Source of the DNA: Vagococcus vulneris
Lineage (GTDB): Bacteria; Bacillota; Bacilli; Lactobacillales; Vagococcaceae
Direction: 5' to 3'
DNA length: 64,000 bases
NCBI RefSeq assembly: GCF_003950515.1
Contig: NZ_NGJS01000001.1
Location: 186,001 to 250,000 of the forward strand
Shown: piece by piece, positions 8,803 to 15,846 of the stretch
How the letters are laid out: each line of letters starts with the position of its first letter
Position numbering within the stretch: the stretch's first letter is position 1
The notes under the pieces: model-generated
The model's input: only the letters and a program-made list of their open reading frames with translations
Database searches by the model: none
What the model was told of the DNA's origin: nothing
Translations under genes and position numbers: made by a program

Positions 8803-10176
8803 CTATCCGGTAAAAGTTGCAGTCCCATCAATTACAGCGACCGAAAAAGCATCCGCATTGTTTTTTTCTACTCGACAACTTAATGTGATTCCATCAATCG
8901 TTATCACTGCTATTGTGTCATCAATCAGGACCTCAGCTTTATAGTCGGTATCAGGAAAGAGCGCGATTTTTCTTTCAAGTCCAATATTCATCATTTGGAA
9001 CCATCTAAGATTTGGCGTTCGTTCTACACGTAATAATTGCTTTGAGACATCAAGATCAAAAACGTAACTCTCATTCGCTTTTTGATCTTGATAAAACATA
9101 AATTGAATATGTTTCGTTCCTGCTTTAAAAGAAAAAGTGGTTTCAATAGAATAATGTTTTCCTAGCCCTTCTTTATATCGGACTTCTTTTCGTTGACCAA
9201 AAGCATTGATTTCACCCAAGTTTATTGCCGACCGCTCTTCAACTTGTTCAATTATACTTTCAGGTAGTTTAGTTTTTAAGGTATGATCGGGTGTCGAATA
9301 AATTTCTAAGGGCAAAAGCGTTCCGCCCCACAAATAATTGTTTTCGTCCTTGCCCGCTTCTTTTGAAGGCACCCATCCAACTAAGGTATGAGTATTCTCG
9401 TTCGCAACACTTCTAGCGGCGTAATAAGCTCTTCCAGCGAATTCATCATCTTCAGGAATAGTCCAAGGTCCGCGGAGATTTTCACTCACACAGTAATGGG
9501 TGGTTTTTTTATAGTCATACTCTGAATAAATCAAGTACCAATATGAATCGATTTTTACAATTTCTGGCATCTCAATCATTGTATAGATGTTAGGCGCCCA
9601 AAAATCACCTTTAAATTCCCAGTCTTGACAATTCGTTGAAGTAAAATAAACAAGTCTTCCCGTTTTTTCCTTCTTGGGTCCACTCAGACGAGTACCTAAA
9701 ATCAGGAGATATTCTTGCTTTTCCTGATCCCAAATGATAAATGGATCACGCCAATCATCTGGATCGTAGCCTTTTTGTGGGGTCAAAGATTCCACAACGC
9801 CTGTTTTCTCCCAAAGGAAACCATCACTGCTTTGAGCTTGCATTAAGACCTGAGAAGGTTTCGGACTATCAATGAACGTACGATTATATCCAGTATAATA
9901 GGCAATTTTATTGCCTAATGGTTCCTTAAAAACCGACCCTGCATAAATAAACTGATCCTGATCCGTCTCATGCCCCCGTACTAAAACTTCACCATGCTCA
10001 AAAAATTGGACAAAATCTTTCGTCGTTAATAGGTTCCAACCAAACGGCTCTCCAAAAGGAAGCGGGTTTCGGGTATCACGCTGATAATACAGATAATACT
10101 CAGAGGACTTGTCATTGAAAAAGGGCATACAATCTCCAAAAAAAGCTCCTTCAGGTCTAAACAAATACTTTTCCAT
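8803..10176 (-). CDS. GH32 beta-fructosidase-like enzyme (copy 2)
   Basis: 457-residue GH32 enzyme, clearly paralogous to the one at 5965-7383. Motifs are FFGDCMPFF (nucleophile block, again not the classic WMNDPNG), DWRDPFIIWD (RDP) and MIEMPEIV (acid/base glutamate), followed by a C-terminal beta-sandwich. No signal peptide. It is the last gene of the sigma-54 PTS operon 2, 16 bases after IID, which makes a fructoside the likely transported sugar of that PTS. The ribosome binding site is a weak GAGGTAGGTGAAGG. The exact linkage is not readable from the sequence. Confidence 0.9.
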   Translation of the reverse strand: MEKYLFRPEGAFFGDCMPFFNDKSSEYYLYYQRDTRNPLPFGEPFGWNLLTTKDFVQFFEHGEVLVRGHETDQDQFIYAGSVFKEPLGNKIAYYTGYNRTFIDSPKPSQVLMQAQSSDGFLWEKTGVVESLTPQKGYDPDDWRDPFIIWDQEKQEYLLILGTRLSGPKKEKTGRLVYFTSTNCQDWEFKGDFWAPNIYTMIEMPEIVKIDSYWYLIYSEYDYKKTTHYCVSENLRGPWTIPEDDEFAGRAYYAARSVANENTHTLVGWVPSKEAGKDENNYLWGGTLLPLEIYSTPDHTLKTKLPESIIEQVEERSAINLGEINAFGQRKEVRYKEGLGKHYSIETTFSFKAGTKHIQFMFYQDQKANESYVFDLDVSKQLLRVERTPNLRWFQMMNIGLERKIALFPDTDYKAEVLIDDTIAVITIDGITLSCRVEKNNADAFSVAVIDGTATFTG

Positions 10177-10192
10177 TCACCTTCACCTACCT

Positions 10193-11014
10193 CTAAACAA
10201 TTTTTAAAGCACTTAACACAAACGATAAGATAACCATTAAGACAATAATTTTATTTGGACTAACCTTTTTACGAATTAATGTAAAACACCCCAATGTTAT
10301 TCCTAAAGGTAATATTCCCAGCATGATCTGATCGAGTACTTCTTGTAACTTAAAGGTCATCTCACCCATTTGAAATTTTAACGGAGTCGTAACTGTGACT
10401 GTTGTAAAAATCATCGCTCCAACCATTACCATCCCGAGAATGCCTGCAGACTTTGTCAAAATAGCAATCATTCCATTCTCATAAGCTTTCTTGATAAAGT
10501 CTCCACCTAGGTTATATCCTAGCTTCAAGCCATACCATCTAGTTAAGATGTTGGGGATGTTGTAAAGAATTAGAAAAATAATTGGGCCCAAAACATTTCC
10601 TGTTTCTGCTAAACTAATTCCAATCCCTGCAGCAATAACACGAATCGTGCCCCAGAAAAGAGAATCCCCAATACCTGATAAAGGTCCCATCAAACTTGCT
10701 TTCACCGCATTGATTGAATTTGGATCAAACTCCGTTGTGACCTTATTTTCCTCTTCCATTCGAGAAGCAATACTCAATGGAAACGGTGCCACAGCTGGGG
10801 TGATGTTAAAATATCCCATTCCTCGTTTTAAGGCTGCTGTTCGCTTTTCTTTATCTTCAGGATTAGGATACAATTTCTTAATAAATGGAATCATCATATA
10901 GCAGGCTCCTATTCCCGCACCGTTTATATAATTCCATGTTCCTTGTAATAAGAAGGAACGTAAGAACATTTTTCTAAAGGTCTGCTTATCCATTAAATTT
11001 TCAGAATTATTCAT
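10193..11014 (-). CDS. PTS mannose-family IID (module 2)
   Basis: 273-residue EIID, a membrane partner of IIC. It has the characteristic start (KQTFRKMFLRSFLLQGTWNY), ASLMGPLSGIGDSLFWGT in the middle and C-terminal hydrophobic segments. Its start overlaps the end of IIC by 8 bases, indicating translational coupling. It is followed by GH32 in the same operon. Confidence 0.95.
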   Translation of the reverse strand: MNNSENLMDKQTFRKMFLRSFLLQGTWNYINGAGIGACYMMIPFIKKLYPNPEDKEKRTAALKRGMGYFNITPAVAPFPLSIASRMEEENKVTTEFDPNSINAVKASLMGPLSGIGDSLFWGTIRVIAAGIGISLAETGNVLGPIIFLILYNIPNILTRWYGLKLGYNLGGDFIKKAYENGMIAILTKSAGILGMVMVGAMIFTTVTVTTPLKFQMGEMTFKLQEVLDQIMLGILPLGITLGCFTLIRKKVSPNKIIVLMVILSFVLSALKIV

Positions 11015-11825
11015 TAAAAAAATCCTCCTCTAATGATGACGTAGCTTCTATTGATGTAGCCTGCTGATTTCTCTTTTCAGCAATTTTCTTATTATCAAGT
11101 AGGTTTTTATCAATTGCTCCTAAAACAACTACAATAACAATCCCAAACAATGCAATGGCAATAAGTGGTAATTTTAAATAGGAAGCTGCTAAAAAACCAA
11201 GCAACAAGAAGATCATATTTCCTTTTTCATAAATCATGTTTAATAATAAGGATATCCCTAGTGCGGGCAATACTTTCCCTAAAACCGTTAACCCATTCAT
11301 CACAAACGAAGGAATCGCATCCACTAATGCCGATACAGAGTTCGTTCCTAAATAGATTCCTAGAAAACCAACAATCGCATAGACTAATGGTCCGGCAAAA
11401 ATACTGGCATAATGCAACAATTCGATCGATCTGATTTGATCTTCCTCTGCAAACTTATTAAATTGATCTAAAAGTAGTCCTCGAATAAATATAACTAATT
11501 GATTAATAAAGACGGCTAACAAACTAATTGGAATCGCTAGAGACAAAGCGACTTCTGTTCCTTGATGATTCAAGATAGCAAATGCCGTTCCAAAAATCGA
11601 ACCGGTCATTGAGTCTGAAGGCATCGCCCCTCCAATACCGCTCATCCCTAAGAAAATGACCTCCAAAGAAGCTCCCATGATTAAGCCTGTTTTTAAATCA
11701 CCCAATAAAAGACCAACAAACATTGCCATAACAAGTGGCCGACGAATCATCGGATCAGACAGACCACTATCAGATAAATTTCCAATAAACATTACTAATG
11801 CAATACTCAAAGCTGGCACTAACAT
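11007..11825 (-). CDS. PTS mannose-family IIC (module 2)
   Basis: 272-residue EIIC with several membrane segments. Family motifs are VGLLLGDLKTGLIMGASLEVIF and GGAMPSDSM near the N terminus, and the KVLPALGISLLLN block in the C-terminal half. It forms the sugar-translocating channel with IID. RBS AAAGGAGGAAAATT precedes ATG. The C-terminal tail (after about 245) is charged and cytoplasmic. Confidence 0.95.
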   Translation of the reverse strand: MLVPALSIALVMFIGNLSDSGLSDPMIRRPLVMAMFVGLLLGDLKTGLIMGASLEVIFLGMSGIGGAMPSDSMTGSIFGTAFAILNHQGTEVALSLAIPISLLAVFINQLVIFIRGLLLDQFNKFAEEDQIRSIELLHYASIFAGPLVYAIVGFLGIYLGTNSVSALVDAIPSFVMNGLTVLGKVLPALGISLLLNMIYEKGNMIFLLLGFLAASYLKLPLIAIALFGIVIVVVLGAIDKNLLDNKKIAEKRNQQATSIEATSSLEEDFFNE

Positions 11826-11837
11826 AATTTTCCTCCT

Positions 11838-12323
11838 TTATAAAACTTCATTTAAACTGATATCTTGATCAGTTGGAACCGGTTGAATATTTACCTTTAC
11901 ACCTGTGTCTATTAATTGTCGAAGAACTTGTTCGTCCTGTTCACTTACAAAAATCGTTTTATTTAGCTGGCGTTTTTCTTTCCCTTCTGGATTATTCATT
12001 CTTCCGTAGTTGCCTAGGTTAATTAGCGGAATATTTTGAACTTTTTCCGCAATTTTTAACGCATCCTTGGGATTATCAATCACTACTAATATCTTAAGAT
12101 CATTTGATTTTGGATTATTCAACAGTGCAATTGCTTTATCTACACTGACAAAAAAAGCTTTTATCCCTGCAGGAACTGACATTTTTAAGGCCATGATTTG
12201 TGTTTCATTATTGAGAATTTCGTCATTAGCGACAACAATTCTATCTACTCCCAAATATCGACTCCATACTACTGCCACCTGCCCATGAATCAAGCGTTCA
12301 TCTAAACGAATCATACTAATCAT
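11838..12323 (-). CDS. PTS mannose-family IIB (module 2)
   Basis: EIIB of the mannose/fructose/sorbose family. The phosphorylated histidine lies in MIRLDERLIHGQVAVVW, about residue 16 from the chosen start. The start at 12323 (MISMIRLDER) is preferred over the longer frame because GGAGGAGGA lies just upstream. It overlaps the IIA stop by 8 bases. It passes phosphate from IIA to the sugar. Confidence 0.95.
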   Translation of the reverse strand: MISMIRLDERLIHGQVAVVWSRYLGVDRIVVANDEILNNETQIMALKMSVPAGIKAFFVSVDKAIALLNNPKSNDLKILVVIDNPKDALKIAEKVQNIPLINLGNYGRMNNPEGKEKRQLNKTIFVSEQDEQVLRQLIDTGVKVNIQPVPTDQDISLNEVL

Positions 12324-12741
12324 AAAAATCCTCCTCCTCATTTTGTTTTTCATTTTGCAATTCCATCATTGAGACCGCCTTTTTACCGGATTCTACTGCT
12401 TTGTCTAAAACACCTGCGATCGGTTCTGCATCATTTGCCAAGACAAGTTCTAACACCATTGGAATATTCAACCCAGACAATTGTGAAATTTTAGGCTCTC
12501 CTAGTAAACCCATCATAGCAGTATTAATACTTCCACCAGGAAAATCAGAAACTAAAATAATTTCTTCTCCACTCGTTGCATATTCTAAAATGTTTTCAAT
12601 TTTCTTAATGACATCCTGTGGGCTTTCTCCAGCTTCCATTGAAAAAGCAGACAAATTTTCTTGCTTACCACTTATCATTTCCACGGAATCCTTGACACCT
12701 TTAGCCATCAGTCCATGACTAGCAATAATCACTTTTCTCAT
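12316..12741 (-). CDS. PTS mannose-family IIA (module 2)
   Basis: 141-residue EIIA-Man domain protein with the phosphorylated histidine in VIIASHGLMAKG (about residue 9) and the VSDFPGGSINTAMM motif. It is the first gene after the sigma-54 promoter at 12778-12795 and leads IIA-IIB-IIC-IID-GH32. Acidic C-terminal tail. Confidence 0.95.
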   Translation of the reverse strand: MRKVIIASHGLMAKGVKDSVEMISGKQENLSAFSMEAGESPQDVIKKIENILEYATSGEEIILVSDFPGGSINTAMMGLLGEPKISQLSGLNIPMVLELVLANDAEPIAGVLDKAVESGKKAVSMMELQNEKQNEEEDFYD

Positions 12742-12777
12742 AAAAAATCTCCTTCAATACTTTTTTCACTTTATTAC

Positions 12778-12795
12778 TAGCAAATTCCATGCCAA
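12778..12795 (-). promoter_or_regulatory. sigma-54 (-24/-12) promoter of PTS module 2
   Basis: The minus strand reads TTGGCATGGAATTTGCTA, with GG and GC at correct spacing, about 37 bases before the IIA start. Confidence 0.88.
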
Positions 12796-12841
12796 TTTGT
12801 AAAACGCTTCTAAATCAGCTCTTTTCACTAAAAAAAAACAA

Positions 12842-12873
12842 AGTGTCTAATCTGTTAACAGAGATTAGACACT
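12842..12873 (-). terminator. Terminator of regulator 2, built from its putative operator
   Basis: AGTGTCTAATCT (12842-12853) and AGATTAGACACT (12862-12873) form a perfect stem. On the minus strand it is followed by TTGTTTTTTTTT, a textbook intrinsic terminator for the regulator ending at 12885. A further TTAGACG follows at 12878. The half-site TGTCTAA recurs twice in front of the regulator gene (15516-15559), so the palindrome may also be the upstream activator site for the promoter 50 bases away. Confidence 0.8.
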
Positions 12874-12884
12874 TTGTTAGACGT

Positions 12885-15500
12885 TTATTTATTGATATTC
12901 GGTCCCATTAATTCATACAATAAGGATAGTTCATACGCATTTACTTTGAAATTGTACTTCATTTCCATTGATTGAAAGATGCTTCTAGATACATAATAGA
13001 ATTCCTCCTGCTCATCTGTAAGCTTATAAGGCAATTCTTCCGCCTTTTCAGTTCTAGATAAGAATAGTCTTTCCATCATTAGCGCTGTATGCATATACAA
13101 GTTTAACTTGATTCTTCCATTTAAAGTAAAATGATAATAGTTTTCATACTTGGAGATAGCAGTCTCTACCTCATTCATAACAATATCGGGATTTAAAAAG
13201 TTTAGTCTATTAGCGATACCTTCCAAAGAAAAAAATTTTACTAACTCTTGCAGCAAATTATTAAAATCCTGTTGCGATAGTTCATTTATTAGTAAACTCT
13301 CCAAATGTTTAGCTCCTTCACCATCTAAAATATCGTAAACATTAATATTAGGAATCTCAAAAGATTTTGGAAGATCCGATGTTGTGAGGACTAATTTGGT
13401 TTTCGCAAAATAAGAGACATCATTTTGATCAATTAATTTACGCAACTCACGATAATCTTTAGTAAAAACCTCGACTGTCTCGTCTGCTAAGTGGATTCTG
13501 AAAACTTCTTTCAATTTATCAGAGATCCCTAAACCAGACATACACGAAATAATGATATTACTTGTTTGGGAAAATCCTTCAAAATATTGTGCGTTGATTG
13601 AATATTTTTCGGTAGCATCAACAGCGATTTGATTAAATGGTGCATTTATCATCATCTTTAATCCGATATCTAATGCAATAGACGTAGTTAAATTATTTAG
13701 TAGTAACAACTCACCTTTCAAATCATTTTTGATCTGCGTGTAGATTTGATTTAGCGAGCCCATATCAACAATCAGTACCAAACTGTCCGTGTGTACTTGT
13801 TTTTTGATAAAATCTTTTGTCAACTCCACGATTTCTGAAACATTGCTTTCAATCGGCATGTCCAAAGCTTCAAAAACATAATTGCCACATAATTGGTTCA
13901 CGACCGTTTGAATACTGCTGGCGGTGCTATCGCCATGCGCCAATAATAATCCCTTCAATTCAATCGACTCATCAACATAATCAGACAAGGTCACTAGGAT
14001 CAATAAACGTAAAAAACTCTTTTCACTATCTGACAGCGCGGGCAAGCAATCAAGAAAACGTTCGCTTAAATAGGCAGTACGTGGCAGACTGATGCTCAAA
14101 CTACGATTGGCTTGAGCTAAATCGACTCCATATGTTGGCAAAAAAACATATGCGCGGCTTGTTATTTCAGCCGCCGGACCACTCTTAGTCAATCCGTATT
14201 TCTTTTCTAAAGTAGTCATCCAGCTGTCGCGATACATTTTTATCAACAGTTTTTGTCTCATTGAAAGAAAACTATTCTGATCGATTAGCTGTAGCAGATG
14301 CTGAGTTTCTTTTTGGATCATTGGGAAATTCTCATCAAAATCACCTTGCGTGCTTAATGCGACAATTTTTGCTAAATGATCATCGCAGTCCGCCCACTTA
14401 TTTTGATCTAATTGAATGGCTTGATTTTTCTTAATAACCAGATCTGACAAAGGCACGTTCTCAACATCCACCTCTTCATCCCCTAATTGTGTAGCAATCT
14501 CATTTTTTTCAATAGCCAGTGGTTCTTTCGTTGAACGGCTATAGATATCAGCACAACTGATCTTAATCAAATTTTTCAATCGCCCGATATTTCCGCTGAA
14601 TGGATAGAACAATAATAGAGACAACGCCTCTTTTAAAACGAGGATATCTTTTTGTAAGATTTCAGCCTCATTCTGGAAGAACTGCTGAATCAATGCTAGA
14701 CGTTCTTGAATCGGGCGCTCCTCAAAGGTCGGTAATTGAATAGTGATCTGGATCCGGCGATTAAACGTCTCTAAAAGAAAATCTTCGTTTTTTTCAGTCG
14801 TCGCAAAAATAAAACGAACCTCGGAGCTGGACCAATGAACATTTTCCCCTACTGGACGATACTTGCCAGTATCCATAAAAAGAAATAACTTTTCCTGATT
14901 TTCTTTTGAAAGTCGATGGACTTCATCTAAAAAAAGATAGCCATTATCGGCGGTCGCCAACAAACCCGCAGTATCTTTTTCTGCCCCAGTAAAAGCCCCT
15001 TTTTTATAACCAAATAATGTAGCTGAAAGCAATTCTGGATTGTCCGCATAATCAGCACAATTCAAAATTGCAAAAGGTGCTCCTTCCACGATAACACCTT
15101 CAACTAAAGCATATTCAAAGATCTTCGTAGCTAGAAAGCTTTTCCCTACTCCGGTAGCTCCATTGATCAATATGCTCAAACCATTCGGAGGGTATTTAAC
15201 CGCCGAAATGCATTTCTGAATCGCGTCTCGTAAACTACCATCAAACCCAATCACTGAACGAAAGGCTTGGTTGGCAACAGGACTATTTCTCACATCAAAT
15301 TCAGCTGCTGGTTGCCATAAAACTGGTTTTCCGGGAATTTTATTTACTTGTTTGTCTTCCATCAGCCGAGTCAAGTAATGACTGACATTTTGTCGGGAAA
15401 GACCTAGATTTTTTGAAAGTTGCTCTGCCGTCACCGATTCATTTTCACCAGTTAGACGGGTCAGTTCATCAAAAACCCGTTCCTTTGCACTCTTTTTCAT
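12885..15500 (-). CDS. LevR/ManR-family sigma-54-dependent PTS activator 2
   Basis: About 871 residues. Domain order: N-terminal HTH, AAA+ domain with GATGVGKS (Walker A), GAFTGA and YLFLDEVH (Walker B), PRD-like region, EIIA-Man-like domain with the AHGDSTAS histidine (about 522), EIIB-like domain with the SCMSGLG cysteine (about 653), and C-terminal PRD with HTALMMER. The start is set at 15500 because the longer frame's GGAGGTAG is the ribosome binding site for this ATG. It should activate the GH32-containing PTS operon and be modulated by phosphorylation from HPr and the cognate IIB. Confidence 0.92.
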   Translation of the reverse strand: MKKSAKERVFDELTRLTGENESVTAEQLSKNLGLSRQNVSHYLTRLMEDKQVNKIPGKPVLWQPAAEFDVRNSPVANQAFRSVIGFDGSLRDAIQKCISAVKYPPNGLSILINGATGVGKSFLATKIFEYALVEGVIVEGAPFAILNCADYADNPELLSATLFGYKKGAFTGAEKDTAGLLATADNGYLFLDEVHRLSKENQEKLFLFMDTGKYRPVGENVHWSSSEVRFIFATTEKNEDFLLETFNRRIQITIQLPTFEERPIQERLALIQQFFQNEAEILQKDILVLKEALSLLLFYPFSGNIGRLKNLIKISCADIYSRSTKEPLAIEKNEIATQLGDEEVDVENVPLSDLVIKKNQAIQLDQNKWADCDDHLAKIVALSTQGDFDENFPMIQKETQHLLQLIDQNSFLSMRQKLLIKMYRDSWMTTLEKKYGLTKSGPAAEITSRAYVFLPTYGVDLAQANRSLSISLPRTAYLSERFLDCLPALSDSEKSFLRLLILVTLSDYVDESIELKGLLLAHGDSTASSIQTVVNQLCGNYVFEALDMPIESNVSEIVELTKDFIKKQVHTDSLVLIVDMGSLNQIYTQIKNDLKGELLLLNNLTTSIALDIGLKMMINAPFNQIAVDATEKYSINAQYFEGFSQTSNIIISCMSGLGISDKLKEVFRIHLADETVEVFTKDYRELRKLIDQNDVSYFAKTKLVLTTSDLPKSFEIPNINVYDILDGEGAKHLESLLINELSQQDFNNLLQELVKFFSLEGIANRLNFLNPDIVMNEVETAISKYENYYHFTLNGRIKLNLYMHTALMMERLFLSRTEKAEELPYKLTDEQEEFYYVSRSIFQSMEMKYNFKVNAYELSLLYELMGPNINK

Positions 15501-15515
15501 AACTACCTCCATTAA

Positions 15516-15559
15516 TGTGTCTAAAAGGAATCATAAACGATTCTAGATGATGTGTCTAA
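15516..15559 (-). promoter_or_regulatory. Repeated TGTGTCTAA sites before regulator 2
   Basis: TGTGTCTAA occurs at 15516-15524 and 15551-15559, 35 bases apart, immediately upstream of regulator gene 2. The core is shared with the palindrome at 12842-12873 in front of the PTS promoter. A role as the regulator's binding sites (autoregulation) is inferred from this shared motif. Confidence 0.5.
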
Positions 15560-15687
15560 TTGTTTTTGTATCTCGTTGGATAGTTAGAGCTTTATCAAAG
15601 TATTCTTGATGCCATTAATTCTAGTTGACTATTGATTATTGTCCATGAATTCGTATGAATCTAGCCATCCAACACATCAATTTCAAA

Positions 15688-15745
15688 GGGGGGAGGGGTT
15701 TCCCCCATCACACCGAGCGTACGGGTTTCGTATACAGCGCTACAT
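15688..15745 (-). other. GC-rich structured relic, possible group II intron 3' end
   Basis: In an otherwise AT-rich gap (15560-15846) the minus strand carries GTATACGAAACCCGTACG, followed by CTCGGTGTGATGGGGG and a G5/C5 hairpin (15688-15706). The loop and the trailing CGGTGTGAT resemble domain V of bacterial group II introns followed by a GC stem. The match is from memory and imperfect, and no reverse transcriptase is present. The G5/C5 hairpin could alternatively terminate the glycosidase operon. Confidence 0.3.
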
Positions 15746-15785
15746 CTGTATTGTTCACGATTGTCTTAGATAGTAATATAGAGGC

Positions 15786-15820
15786 TTTCAATACGTCGAG
15801 CATTTCTGACTAAACAATGA
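15786..15820. repeat. 35-bp copy of an RpiR-gene segment
   Basis: This stretch matches 47038-47072, inside the RpiR regulator gene, at 34 of 35 positions. Read on the minus strand it still encodes HCLVRNARRIE, the same residues as in the intact regulator, but the frame then hits a stop. It looks like a fragment of a second RpiR-type gene or a recombination scar. Confidence 0.7.
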
Positions 15821-15846
15821 TGACAGTATAGAAAAATTTTCAAAGT

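Noticed and set aside
8684-8944. 86-codon plus-strand reading frame
   Set aside because: Overlaps the terminator at 8747-8776 and the 3' end of GH32 copy 2; no homology or ribosome binding site.
12401-12718. 105-codon plus-strand reading frame
   Set aside because: Antisense to the PTS IIA gene of module 2; no independent coding evidence.
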